Shown here in pieces: positions 44,354 to 56,348 of a stretch of DNA of 64,000 nt. Position numbers and translations under genes: made by a program. The notes beneath the pieces are model-generated. The model was not told the DNA's origin, ran no database searches, and saw only the letters and a program-made list of their open reading frames with translations. This DNA comes from Ottelia alismoides (taxonomy: Eukaryota; Streptophyta; Magnoliopsida; Alismatales; Hydrocharitaceae), in NCBI GenBank assembly GCA_037367405.1, contig JAZKJV010003137.1:310001-374000 (forward strand). Direction: 5' to 3'. Numbering within the stretch: position 1 is the stretch's first letter; every line of letters starts with the position of its first letter.

Positions 44354-45243
44354 AGCTTGGACTATTTGGTCAGATATTTATTTGGTAGTGGCTTCTTTGT
44401 ATTTGGATTTTTGGTGGTTCTTCTTGGATCTTGTTGTACCCTTACTGATATAGAATCTTTTGTTTCCGTACATGTTTTGGGGTCTTAGAAAAAATTGTGC
44501 CCAGCCGTCCATCCCTTTTCCGAAGCCTTAATTCAACCCGTACTCCGGTCTTTAGATTTCCACTCCACGAGAAAAGAAACTCACACGGTCTTCCAACATC
44601 CCATCTGAGTTGAGCTAAGTGCATAGTGCGAGAGTACAAATTAATTTCCCTATTCTAGAGTTATACCCAGAATGAAGAGATCAGGTTAGATACTAAGAGT
44701 CAAACGCCGCACATTGTCATGTGGAACTCAAAGAATTAAGTCAAAGACCTGAAGCTTCTAAAATCCTATTTCTCAGTGAAGTTCCTCTGAGAATTAGGTG
44801 GATTAAGGTCCAACTAAGCTCCATTCTTCAATTTTATTCCTGACATAGTTTAAATGTCAATACTATCCTGAAAAATGCACATGCAAATGCAAGAAAATAT
44901 GCACAATGCAAAGAGTTTTTTTAGAACAATGCAGATGTAAAAGAATGTTTTTCTTGAATTATGCAAGTTTTTTTAGATTTTTTGGTTTTGTAGTTTTTTG
45001 TAGTTTTTTTTTCAAAAAGGGAAAAAGAGTTAGTAAAATATATACAAGATTTTTTTGTTTTGTTTATTTTTTTGTTTGTTTCTTTGTTTGTTTTTTATTG
45101 TTTTTTGTTTTGTTTTATTTTGGTTTGTTTTTATTTTTTTAACACATGTGGATTTTACAAAATTACATACATATCCCCCCCAAATAAACATATTTAAAAG
45201 TAGGAGTTATGTCTAAAGTATATATACAATATATACGACACCC

Positions 45244-45616
45244 CCTATACTTAGCTCAAACTATGTCCTCATAGTGATCAGAGAGCGACAAAGGAAGACA
45301 TAACTCGTGCTAAGTATAGAAAGGTGAAAAGACTCCTATGCTACAACGACTCAAAGAAAAGATAAAAAGAAGAGAAGTTGTAAACCCCCCTATACTTAGG
45401 ATCAAATAATCCTAAGTATAGTAGAGCGTACAAAGGGGGAAACCGATGAAGAGAATGTACAGACTCAAAAAGACATGATATGAACAACATCACCCCCTAT
45501 ACTTAGGGTAGAGTATCCCTAAGTATAGGCAACAACAAGGGTGATAAATAGGATGAATATGAACAACACAAATCCTTCACCCCCATACTTAAGATAAAGC
45601 ACATCCTCAGTATAAC
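45244..45616 (-). repeat. Array of four hairpins in the 3'UTR of element D
   Basis: In sense order: 45616-45583 (degenerate), 45529-45496 (arms CCTATACTTAGGG / CCCTAAGTATAGG on the plus strand), 45421-45389 (arms CTATACTTAGGAT / ATCCTAAGTATAG), 45319-45244 (long stem, arms starting CCTATACTTAGCTC and ending GTGCTAAGTATAG). Spacing is 87, 108 and 102 nt. Confidence 0.9.
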
Positions 45617-45697
45617 ATATATACACACAGAAAAGGGGTGAATGATAAAATTGGAGAAGAAAGAGTGAAACGAAAGGATATACAAGAGGTAGTGAGC

Positions 45698-47116
45698 TTA
45701 TGTGTCGGACGCAGGAGGTGGAATTAAAAGAACATCGTCTGATACCAAAGATATAGAATCCATAACGGACAAGAATGTATCATGATCTAGATATGGCTTC
45801 AGCAATTGTTCGTTCACAACTAATGGTTGTGCATCAGATGACAACCCAGATATGACAATACCCCCTTTGTCATACAAAGCTCTCACGATGAACGGTCTGA
45901 CCACTTTCTTTTCAATTTTCCTGGAAATAACTTCAACTTAGCATCAAATAACCAAACTTTCTGATCAGGGGAGAAAGTCTTCCTTCGAAAGTGTTTATCG
46001 TGCCAGCGCTTGACTTTCTCCTTATATATAAGCGAGTTATCATATGCAAAGTCTTGGAATTCCAGTAATTTGTTCAAATCCAACTTCATGTTCTTTCTTG
46101 CCTTCTCATAATCTAAATTGCATACACGGAGTACCCATACAGAATTGTGAATTAATTCCACTGGCAGGTGGCAAGGCTTTCCATACACCAATATGTAGGG
46201 AGACATACCCAAGGAGATTTGTACGCCGTTCGATAAGACCATAGAACCGAATTAAGCATCTGGGACCAGTTCTTCCTATCTGGACGTACAAGTTTTTGCA
46301 ATATCGTCTTGATCTCCCTATTTGAAATTTTTGCCAAGTCATTAGTCTGAGGGTGGTAAGGAGACGCAACTCTGTGCTCAATGGCGTACTCCTTCACAAG
46401 CTTCTTTACTTCTATATTAATAAAAAGGCTTCCCCCACCTGAAATCAGTATTTTGGGAATATCGGACCGCGCAATAATATATCCTTGAGAAAGGAACACA
46501 CTGTACGACTATCTGCGATTCGGGTGGGGATAGCCTCCACCCATCGACTAACATAATCCACGGCGAGCAGGATGTACTAAAATCCCTGAGTGACAGGAAA
46601 TGGACACATGAATTCTATTCCCCAAGCATAAAAAACATCAGAAATCTGTATGTATCTTAGGGGCATCGTATCTTTGTTACCAACAGTTCCTCCCATTTTC
46701 TGACAATCAATACAACCTCGAACATACTCTGTAGCATCCTTAAACAATGTGGGCCACCATATGCAACTCTGTAAAACCTTTGCTGCCGTGCGTTTCCTCG
46801 AATGATGCCCACCAGATTCTAGTTTGTGACAATGCTCAAGTACACTGGTGTGTTCCTCCTGAGGAATGCACCATATCCAGATACAATCCACACCCTCACG
46901 AAATAGGTACGGATCCTCCCACCGGTAATAATGAATCTCTGACAGAAATCTGTCTACCTAGTACTTCAGCCAATCTTGTGGAACTTTCTTAGAGACAATA
47001 TATTTCATAATATCAGTATACCATGGGAGTGAGTCCACAGATAAAATGGACTCATCTGTAAGGGTTTCAGAAATAGGAATCATGTTTTGCTCAGAAGTCT
47101 CTATATCTGTGATACG
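45698..47116 (-). pseudogene. pol: Integrase of element D, several frame breaks
   Basis: Zinc module in 46577-46891 ([16 protein letters not shown] ... CIDCQKMGG), core fragments in 46152-46499 (YHPQTNDLAKISNREIK, SVLWSYRTAYKSP) and C-terminal parts 45883-46242 (VYGKPCHLPVELIH, KLFPGKLKRKWSD) and 45698-45904 (ending SDT). All three positions of the DDE triad are changed: GIEFMCPFP (Asp to Glu), LISGGGSLFIN (Asp to Gly) and DLAKISN (Glu to Lys). Frames are broken near 46500, 46240 and 45900. It follows RNase H directly as in B, so the gene order is the Athila/Ty3 order. Clearly inactive. Confidence 0.9.
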
Positions 47117-47480
47117 AGAAAGGTAATCTGCCACAACATTTTTCACTCCAGGTTTAACTCGAATCTCTAAATCAAATTCTTGGAGAAGAAGGATCCATCT
47201 GATAAGGCATGGTTTGACATCCTTCTTTGCCTACAAATATCATATGGTAGTGTGATCCATGTACACAATAACGTGTGAGTCGATGAGGTAAGATCTGAAC
47301 TTTTCTAGCCAAAACACAACTACTAACATATCCTTCTCTGTAAATGTATAATTCCGCTGTGATTCATCCAGACTCTTGCTAGCATAGTGTATAGCAAATG
47401 GTATCCCATCCCTTCTCCATCCTAAAACCGCTCCAAATGTGAAATCTGATGCATCCGTCATGACCTCAAAAGGAAGAGAC
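47117..47480 (-). pseudogene. pol: RNase H domain of element D
   Basis: LPFEVMTDASDFTFGAVLGWRRDGIPF with the Trp codon intact (a stop in B and E), then YTFTEKDMLVVVFWLEKFRS and VYMDHTTI, then a stop near 47235, then [13 protein letters not shown] sequence and [11 protein letters not shown]. The catalytic Asp of TDAS, the Glu of TEKD and the Asp of YMDH are present. One stop and some substitutions; otherwise the most complete copy of this domain in D/E. Confidence 0.88.
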
Positions 47481-48528
47481 CAATCATGTGGCTGTAAGAC
47501 AGAAGCACTAGTAACCATTTCTTTCATCTGATTGAATGGAAGGAGAACTTTCTCATCAACAACAAAATCAGTCTCCTTCCACAGATGCTCAGTTAAAGGT
47601 ATGGCGATTTTGCTGAAGTCTTTATGAATCACCTATAGAATCCTATGTGTCCTAAAAATGACCTCAACCGCTTCAAATTCTGCGGTGGCTCTAACTTGGA
47701 TATCACATCAATCTTAGCCAGGTCAACCTCCATACCGTGTTTGAAGATGACATGGCCCAATACAATCCCATTAGTCACCATAAAGTGACTCTTCTCCCAC
47801 GAGAGCACTAGGTTTACCTCATAGCAACGTTGAAGAAATCGGTCCAAATGAGCAAAACATGTGTCAAAAATATCCCCGTAGATCGAGAAATCATCCATGA
47901 AGACTTCAAGGAAATTACCCACCATGTCGGAAAAAACAGCCAACATACACCTTTGAAATGAAGCGGGGGCGTTACACAATCCAAAGGACATCCGTCTAAA
48001 GGCGTAGGTGCCAAACGGACAAGTGAAAGTAGTTTTCTCCTGATCCTCAGGAGCGATAGCAACTTGGTTGTATCCCGAGTACCCATCCAAGAAGCAAAAG
48101 AACTCTTTCCCTGCCAACCTCTCAATAATCTGATCAATAAAGGGAAACAGAAAGTGATCCTTCTTGGTAGTTGAGTTTAGGCATCGATAATCTACACAGA
48201 CACGCCATGAAGTAGGTACCCGGGTCGGAATCTCCTCACCACGGTCATTCTTTACAATCATGATCCCGAATTTCTTCGGGACCGCATGTAAATGGCTGAC
48301 CCACTTGGAATCCGAATTGGGATATATGAAGCCATCATCACACCATTTCTTGATCTCCTTCATGACAACCTCCCTTATATTTGGACTTAGACGGCGTTGG
48401 CATTCACGGGAGGGTTTACACTCATCCTCTAGGTAGATATGATGCGTGCACAACACTGGATTAATCCCATGGAGATCCAAGATATTCCATCCTATGGCCT
48501 TGTGGTTTCTCTCAAGAACCTCTAGCAC
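47481..48528 (-). pseudogene. pol: Reverse transcriptase of element D, nearly intact core
   Basis: A single open frame, 47629-48528 (299 codons), carries the whole polymerase core: KKWCDDGFIYPNSDSKWVS, TSWRVCVDYRCLN, KDHFLFPFIDQIIERLAG, FTCPFGTYAFRRMSFGLCN, catalytic FMDDFSIYGD and GIVLGHVIFKHGMEVD. The frame changes at 47629-47632, and the thumb continues in 47632 downward (FSKIAIPLTEHLW). The FMDD residues are intact, unlike E. The start at 48528 is only the first Met after a stop that follows SSQLTAE, so it is not a natural start. Confidence 0.92.
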
Positions 48529-48990
48529 GCGAGATTCTTATTCAGCGGTCAACTGCGAGCTAAGGATGACCGGAAACATTTGGGGGGGGGGGGTGACCCA
48601 CAAGGAAGGCATATTTCAACGTTGATGGTAAAACCTTGAGCTCAGGTGGGGTCTGAATCGGATCTGCTATAACCTTTCCTGTACTGGTAGATGGTATGTG
48701 ATCTGTGCTCTGTAGACTATCCACCTTGGCTACTGATGGCTCAGCAAGTAGAATATTTGATAGATCTGTAATGAATGATTTCTGCTCAGAAAGGAAGGGC
48801 TCATCAGGATGTTCAATATTCGTATCAATTAACGGCTCCGATATCTCAGCAATAATCTCAGAAAGATGTCTCTCATTTGCGCATAAATCATGTAATTCAA
48901 CGAATGGCTCAGATATCTAGACCTTAGAATTCTGCTCAAACTGCTCATCGGTAACTATCTTAATTGGACCACCAAGAGAACTCATGTCGA
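48529..48990 (-). other. Protease-RT linker of element D with a poly-C tract
   Basis: No intact frame. Contains a run of 12 G on the plus strand (48582-48593; poly-C in sense), where E has 14. The matching place in B (about 32366) has no such run. Stops are frequent elsewhere in the linker. Confidence 0.7.
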
Positions 48991-50268
48991 CTATGCTTTC
49001 CAAAGAATCCTTTTGGGGAAGGAATCCTGGGTATCTATAAATTTCGTGAAAAGATCTGTCTCTCTGAATTCAATAAGAAAATCATAGTCATATGGCTCTG
49101 ATATAACTTTCTCTATATCATCTGCTGCTGGTGGCGGTGATGGTTTGGGACCATATTTCGTCTCAATTTTCACCTTGTCACTATGAGAGTGAAAGATGAT
49201 CTCTCCAGTACCATAATCAGCTGTTGCTTCTGCCGTTCGAAGGAACAGTCGACCTAGTATGATCAGGGTATGGAGTAACGGTTCATGCGTGTCCATATCC
49301 ATGACAACAAAATCAACATGGAATTTCATTCCCTGCACCGTTACAATAACGCCCTCTAAAATGTCTCTTGGCCTCTTAATCGATCTATCGGCAAACTGAA
49401 GGATCATTCTGGTTGTTTTAAGAGGCCCTAACTGGAATTCAATTAATAAAGAGGAAGGCATGATATTAATGGAGGAACCACTATCGAGAAGAGTACGATC
49501 AAATTCTTGATCAAAGATATGGCAACGGATGTGAGGTGCTCCCTTGTCTTTCTTTTTAGGCAGAAGGTTACTGATGGCATGAACTGTGGCCATGGTCAAG
49601 ATGTGTTTCTTTGTTTCCTTTAGTATGTTCTTCCTTGGTTGACGCTTTTGGGTACATGCCTCTTTCATTCCCTTTTTTACTGTAGGCATGTATTCCACGC
49701 CATTGAGGAGTGGCATCTTTAGAAAGATGTTCTGTAAAATCTCAACCACTCCAGGATCAGATAGTGCTGTTTTTAATTTTTGAATTTTTTTAGCTTTGAG
49801 AGCAGAAGGAAATGGCACAGAATCAGAAGAAACATGCAAATGTTCATTTCGTTTATTCAAAGTAGAATCATCATGTATAAGAGGACAACCAGAATCTGTC
49901 TGTACAATATTGTCCAATCTAGGTAAAGGAAAAATAGAATCTAAAATAGAACAGGATGTTGTTGTTGGTGAAGAGGAAGAATCTGCAACTGGTATATTCT
50001 CCCTTGTTGATGGTAATCTGCATCTGCCTGGTGAAGGTGGCGGTGAAGGCAGTAAAACTCCAGATGTAGGTGCTGCTATAATGGGCCTCTCGACTGCTGG
50101 TGAAGGAGATGATGTAGAAGATGATGCTCTCTCAGTGGTGGGTGGGCTTTTAGCTACCTGCTCCTTGCGTCTGAAATTGTTGGCGTTGGGTTTGACCTGT
50201 GCTGGAATTAGTGTCTTGGTGGTGGTCATGTCATCGATTCGCAGAGTCGGTTCATTCAAGTTCTTCAT
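48991..50268 (-). pseudogene. pol: Gag C-terminal linker and protease of element D (425-codon frame)
   Basis: Open for 425 codons. Residues ~1-150: low-complexity linker rich in Ser, Pro and Thr (TTERASSSTSSPSPAVERP, SSSPTTTS). Residues ~150-250: conserved basic stretch (KMPLLNGVEYMPTVKKGMKE, QPRKNILKETKKH). Residues ~255-370: retropepsin with PHIRCHIFDQEFDRTLLDSG, the intact DSG active site, and LHTLIILGRLFLRTAEA. It has the only DSG active site left in the window. The upstream gag proper is missing because the sequence joins LTR at 50384. Confidence 0.9.
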
Positions 50269-50384
50269 TAGAAATGCAAGTTGGTCCAGCGCTGGATTGA
50301 CTGAAGGGGCCTCAGGTTGCTCATTGACTGGCTATCGCTGAGAGTAATAGTGCGAAGGCTGTTGGTAACCATTCGGATTCTGCT

Positions 50385-53092
50385 ATCAGAAATTGAAATC
50401 ACTATTTTTGGATTTTTATAGAATTTTCTGTGATTTTTATAAGATTTTTCATTTTTCGCAAATTTTTTTTATTTTTATAAAGATTTAATGGATGAAAATC
50501 AGTTAGAAATTAAAAGACAATAAAATAAAACTACACTAATTTTTTTGGAATTTTTGGAGTTATTTTCAAATTTTTATGATTTTTCAAATTTTGGGTAGGC
50601 AAAAGGACAATGTTTTTGATTTTTTAAATATATAAAATGGAATAAAAATTGATGAAAAATTTATACAATGATGAAGACTGCAGCCGGAGCGTACCCATTT
50701 TTTTTTGAGAATTTTTAGATCAACAAAAAACATTTATTTCGTTCAAAGAGAGCAAGCAAGTTATTGTTCTGCAATTCAGGGACTAAAATGTAATTATGCA
50801 AAAGTTATGGACTGATAAAATAACAAGAATTAAATGTGGGAAGAAATGTGAAATTTACCCACTAAACATGTGCCACGCACATGACCTTCTAGAGCACAGG
50901 GGCGTCTTTGCAATATTTGAAAATTTTCAGGGGACTAAGATGCAATTTTGCCAATTTTATATCCCCCCTCTAGGTTTCTTCGTTTCTTCTCAACAGGATC
51001 CAAGAGCTGGGGGGTGCCGCCCACGTGGCTTGGAGGCAGGCGGGGTCTGGTGGGCGTCGCTGTAGGGCAGTCTCGGTGGAGGCCACGGTGGTTGAGCTTG
51101 CGCGGGGTCAAGGACGCACACGGGATCGGCGACACGACCCTGGGTGATTGCAGCGGGGGTTGCGGACAGTGCTTACGCGCGTGGGCGGGCCGTCGACGAA
51201 GGTGCGGGTGACGGTGCAAGCGACAGTTATTAGGCCGCGGTGCGGGCTGGAACAACGTACGGCAGGCGTCCCGTTGTAGAGGAGGCAGTTGGTGAGCGGC
51301 CTACGTGAAAGGGGCTGATGGCGGAGGCGTGGTGAGGGCTTCGGGGAGGCGGCACCGCCAGGCGCGGCTGGAAGGAGGCCGCCGACGGTGTGCTGGGAGA
51401 AAGCTGTCTGGGCGACACACGCCCAGGTAGGTCAGGAGGGCGGAGGAGAGGTGGCGGCGCCTGGGGGCAGCCGACCCCCTTTTTTTGTTTTTTTTTAAAT
51501 TTTTTAAATTTTTTTAATTTTTACTGTAATCAGATGAAGAAAGAAAAAAACGAAATACTTTTTTTTGTTGTCTTTTAATAAACAGGAAATGTAAATAGTA
51601 AAAAATAGTTCTTTATTTTGATTCTCCTACAAAACAAAGGTTAGACAAGAAAAATATTTATATGGATTTTTTTATTTTTATTTTATTTATATACAACTCG
51701 GAAAAATGAACAAGGATCCGACGGAAATGAAAGATTCGAATCCGATTCTCTAACCACCGTGTGTGGTCGGAGTTGATAGACCGTGGGAGGTAGAAATTGA
51801 ACGCGAAGAGATCAAAAACGTGGGATGAAAAATCGAGTAGAAGCGGATCGAAATCATGATGAATTTTTCTTTAAGATCTAGATAAAAAAATGACGATGGA
51901 ATTGAAATGCGACGAAAAAAATTCGATTAACCTAAGATAAAAATAAGAAAAATGTAGATCTCACCTTAGGAGCGGAAATGGACCGTGATCGCCTTGACGA
52001 AGGTCGACTCGCTGTCACCGGACGGCTCGGAGGTTAGGCACTTTTCTTGACGAAATTTTCTCTCGCAGATCGAGCTACTCTCCCTAAAGATTGATCTAGT
52101 TGGAATGAGGGAGAAAGAGCCATATAAATAAAAAAGATAATGGAGATGAAATTTGAATTTTTGGCTTTCTATAGATAAGATAGATGAAAAATTGAAATGC
52201 GATAAAGATAAAGAGATAAAACTATTTACAAAATTATCTATTATTTTTTGAATTTTCGTACTTTATTTATTTGAAATAAAAAAATATTTTTTATTTTTTA
52301 TGATGGTTAATTAAAAATAACAAATATATACATATACTATGAACATATATGACATTATATACAAGGGTAAATGAGGATTTTTTAAATTTTTATTTTATTT
52401 TAGATAATTAGTAAGAATAATTGAAAAATATATACAAATAAAATATTTACAAAATACATGGGAAAATTGCACAAACCACCTCGGAAAAACAACTTTTTAC
52501 TCGTAACTCCAAAAATTATAAAATCACAGACATTTTAAAGATAATTTAATTTAAAATTCAATGGAAGTGAGATTGGTTCAATTTGAGTTCATATGGTGCC
52601 TGAATTGATGTTTCAATTAGTGCTTTGTGTCTTTTTCCTAGTACGGTTATTTTTTATCTGTACATGATATAATTGTGCAATTATTTTTATTAATTAGAAC
52701 ATATTTTTATTTACAACTTTGATTTTGAAAGTTATTTGATTTGAGGTCAATTAAGGCACAAATAAATTAGTGTCATTATACAAATATACACAACACACAC
52801 TTTTTTTTGGATTTTCTAATCGAGGACCCTATCTCCCCCTACTTTATTCCTGATCGATCAGGTCAAGTCTTGACCTTCTCTCGGGGTTTGGATCAACCTG
52901 TACAAAGTCTTCCTTTTTCTTCTTTTCTTTATTTTTCCTTTCTTTCTTTATTTATTTTAGGTTAAAATTAGTATGAAGTGTACAATATTTACACACAGAT
53001 GCAAGTAAGTAAGAATACAGAGTTAGTGTTATATGCAGGTGTTTTATAAGGGATTTTAAGCTAAAATAAATGAATAAAGATGATGAATCTAA
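50385..53092 (-). repeat. Truncated LTR between E and D
   Basis: Corresponds to 41085-43775 of the D LTR. It begins on the low side at the junction with D internal sequence, so the last ~550 bases of the LTR (U5 end) are missing. On the high side it stops a few bases short of the LTR start: 'gatgatgaatctaag' runs straight into 'cacttatttgaaag', so ~55-60 bases with the LTR start and polypurine tract are deleted. GC-rich module at 50955-51478; donor-like site at 51965; TATA-like box near 52121. Confidence 0.88.
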
Positions 53093-54474
53093 GCACTTAT
53101 TTGAAAGAATAAGTGAAGAAAAAGAAAAAGAAAGGGAAAATAAAGAAAGTAGGACAATATTGGGTATTAAACTCATCTTCATAAAATTGTAGTTTGCAGC
53201 TCTGTCGGACCTTTGGATTATTGATGTGTCAAAACTTCGGTAAGACTTAGTATTTTAAAATCGACAGCCTTCAAGTTCTACACATCATTGTCACGGTTTT
53301 GGCTCAAAAGTCATCTTAGATCAATCCTCTTCCCAAAGTATATCCTATGAACATTGAACAATCGACTCATGTGTGTGAAAGGTTTGAGCTCTTTCCATCC
53401 AGAATGCCAGACTACCATGAAAATCTCCTCTCTAGTAACTCGTCTTCAGGGAGTCAGGTATTTCCTTCTAAGGTCTGTTGCGTTGTGTTCACAATTGAAT
53501 TGGGGGAGAAGTTAGAAGAAGGAGAAAAGAACAGGAGGGTGGCCAGTGCAGTCACCTCTCCTTGTGAAGCTGACCAGTGTAGCCGAGTCTCCACAAAGAT
53601 CTGCAGGTTTTCTTGAAGCTTGGACTTTTTGGTCAGATATTTTTTTGGCAGTGGCTTCTTTGTATTTGGATTTTTGATGGTTCTTCTTGGATCTTGTTGT
53701 GCCCTTACAGATATAGAATCTTTTGTTTCTGTACATGTTTTGGGGTCTTAGAAAAAATTGTGCCCAACCGTCCATCCCTTTTTCGAAGCCTTATTTCAAC
53801 CCGTACTCCGATCTTTAGATTTCCACGCTATCAGAAAAGAAACTCACACAGTCTTCCAACATCCCATCTGAGTTGAGCTAAGTGCATAGTGCGAGAGTAC
53901 AAATTAATTCCCTATTCTAGAGTTATACCCAGAATGAAGAGATCAGGTTAGATACTAAGAGTCAAACGCCTCACGTGGAACTCAAAGAATTAAGTCAAAG
54001 ACCTGAAGCTTCTAAAATCCTATTTCTCAGTGAAGTTCCTCTGAGAATTAGGTGGATTAAGGTCCAACTAAGCTCCATTCTTCAATTTTATTCCAGACAT
54101 AGTTTAAATGTCAATACTATCCTGAAAAATGCACATGCAAATGCAAGAAAATATGCACAATGCAAAGAGTTTTTTAGAACAATGCAGATGTAAAAGAATG
54201 TTTTTTTTGAATAATGCAAGTTTTTGTATATTTTTTGGTTTTGTAGTTTTTTGTAGTTTTTTTTCAAAAAGGGAAAAAGAGTTAGTAAAATATATACAAG
54301 ATTTTTTGTTTTGTTTATTTTTTTGTTTCTTTGTTTGTTTTTTATTGTTTTTTGTTTTGTTTTTATTTTTTAACACATGTGGATTTTACAAAATTACATA
54401 CATATCCCCCCCAAATAAACATATTTAAAAGTAGGAGTTATGTATAAAGTATATATACAATATATACGACACCC
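53093..54474 (-). other. 3'UTR of element E with conserved antisense frame 53347-53616
   Basis: Collinear with the D 3'UTR (43850-45243). Contains an 89-codon plus-strand frame (53347-53616) nearly identical to that of D at 44084-44353, and a T-rich low-complexity stretch (54240-54370). No sense-strand env-like frame. Confidence 0.7.
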
Positions 54475-54849
54475 CCTATACTTAGCTCGAACTATGTCCT
54501 CATAGTGATCAGAGAGCGACAAAGGAAGACATAACTCGTGCTAAGTATAGAAAGGTGAAAAGACTCCTATGCTACAACGACTCAAAGAAAAGATAAAAAG
54601 AAGAGAAGTTGGTAAAACCCCCTATACTTAGGATCAAATAATCCTAAGTATAGTAGAGCGTACAAAGGGGAAAACCGATGAAGAGAATGTACAGACTCAA
54701 AAAGACATGATATGAACAACATCACCCCCCTATACTTAGGGTAGAGTATCCCTAAGTATAGGCAACAACAAGGGTGATAAACAGGACGAATATGAACAAC
54801 ACAAATCCTTCACCCCCACACTTAGGATAAAGCACATCCTCAGTATAAC
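54475..54849 (-). repeat. Array of four hairpins in the 3'UTR of element E
   Basis: In sense order: 54849-54816 (degenerate), 54762-54729, 54653-54621 and 54550-54475 (long stem; left arm starts CCTATACTTAGCTCGAAC). Spacing of ~87, ~109 and ~103 nt, as in D. Confidence 0.9.
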
Positions 54850-54930
54850 ATATATACACACAGAAAAGGGGTGAATGATAAAATGGGAGAAGAAAGAGTG
54901 AAACGAAAGGATATACAAGAGGTAGTGAGC

Positions 54931-56348
54931 TTATGTGTCGGACGCAGGGGGTGGAATCAAAAGAACATCGTCTGATACCAAAGATATAGAATCCATAACT
55001 GACAATAATGTATCATGATCTAGATATGGCTTCAGTAATTGTTCGTTCACAACTAATGGTTGTGCATCAGATGACAACCCAGATATGACAATACTCCCTT
55101 TGTCACACAAAGCTCTCATGATGAACGGTCCTGACCACTTTCTTTTCAATTTTCCTGGAAATAACTTGAACTTAGCATCAAATAACCAAACTTTCTGATC
55201 AGGGGAGAAAGTCTTCCTTCGAAAGTGTTTATCGTGCCAGCGCTTGACTTTCTCCTTATATATAAGTGAGTTATCATATGCAAAGTCTCGGAATTCCAGT
55301 AATATGTTCAAATCCAACTTCCCGTTCTTTCCTGCCTTCTCATAATCTAAATTGCATACACGGAGTGCCCATAAAGATTTGTGAATTAATTCTACTGGCA
55401 GGTGGCAAGGCTTTCCATACACCAATCTGTAGGGAGACATACCCAAGGAGATTTGTACGTCGTTCGATAAGACCATAGAACTAAATTAAGCATCTGGCAC
55501 CAGTTCTTCCTATCTGGACGTACAAGTTTTTGCAATATCGTCTTGGTCTCCCTATTTGAAATTTTTGCCAAGCCATTAATCTGAGGGTGGTAAGGAGACG
55601 CAACTCTGTGCTCAATGACGTACTCCTTCACAAGCTTCTTTACTTCTCTATTAATGAAATGACTTCCCAATCTGAAATCAGTATTTTGGGAATACCGAAC
55701 CGTGCAATAATATATCCTTGAGAAAGGAACACACCGTACGACTATCTGCGATTCAGGTGGGGATAGCCTCCACCCATCGACTAACATAATCCACGGCGAG
55801 CAGGATGTACTAAAATCCCTGAGTGACAGGAAATGGGCACATGAAGTCTATTCCCCAAGCATAAAAAACATCAGAAATCTGTATGTATCTTAGGGGCATG
55901 GTATCTTTGGTACCAACAGCTCCTCCCATTTTCTGACAATCAATACAACCTCGAACATACTCTGTAGCATCCTTAAACAATGTGGGCCACCATATGCAAC
56001 TCTGTAAAACTTTGCTGCCGTGCATTTCCCCGTATGATGCCCACCAGATTCTAGTTTGTGACAGTGCTCAAGTACACTGGTGTGTCCCTTCTGAGGAATG
56101 CACCTTCTCCAGATACGATCTACACCCTCACGAAATAGGTACAGATCCTCCCACCGATAATAATGAATCTCTGACAGAAATCTGTCTACCTTGTACTTCA
56201 GCCAATCTTGTGGAACTTTCTTAGAGACAAAATATTTCATAATATCATTATACCATGGGAGTGAGTCCACAGACAAAATGGACTCATCTGGAAGGGTTTC
56301 AGAATTAGGAATAATGTTTTGCTCAGAAGTCTCTATATCTGTGATACG
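54931..56348 (-). pseudogene. pol: Integrase of element E, several frame breaks
   Basis: Zinc-module parts in 55890-56378 ([16 protein letters not shown], with Cys for Arg) and 55810-56025 ([18 protein letters not shown] with the first catalytic Asp kept). Core end in 55392-55787 (HFINREVKKL, HPQINGLAKISNRETK: Glu replaced by Lys, and QTN changed to QIN). The C-terminal part is one good frame of 181 codons, 54931-55476 (SLGMSPYRLVYGKPCHLPVELIH, KLFPGKLKRKWSGPFIMRALCDKGSIVISGL, YLDHD). The second Asp motif is not readable in frame. Inactive, but the C-terminus is the best preserved among the minus-strand copies. Confidence 0.9.

Larger units (their letters stand above)
40528..50384 (-). mobile_element. 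Element D: minus-strand Athila-type element lacking gag and 5' LTR
   Basis: In sense order (high to low coordinate): gag C-terminal linker and protease 50268-48991, RT, RNase H and integrase to 45698, 3'UTR with hairpins and antisense frame, polypurine tract 43794-43815, 3' LTR 43793-40528. Gag proper, leader, PBS and 5' LTR are missing; at 50384/50385 the internal region is joined straight to the LTR of E. D belongs to a different Athila-type subfamily from A and B (pol clearly diverged, different LTR) and is very close to E. Confidence 0.9.

Noticed and set aside
49796..50341. 181-codon plus-strand frame (and its E counterpart 59015-59536)
   Set aside because: Exact shadow of the minus-strand gag-protease frame; low-complexity Ser/Gly/Glu sequence.
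54240..54376. 90- and 99-codon frames rich in Lys or Phe
   Set aside because: Translation of the T-rich (GTTT)n-like low-complexity stretch.
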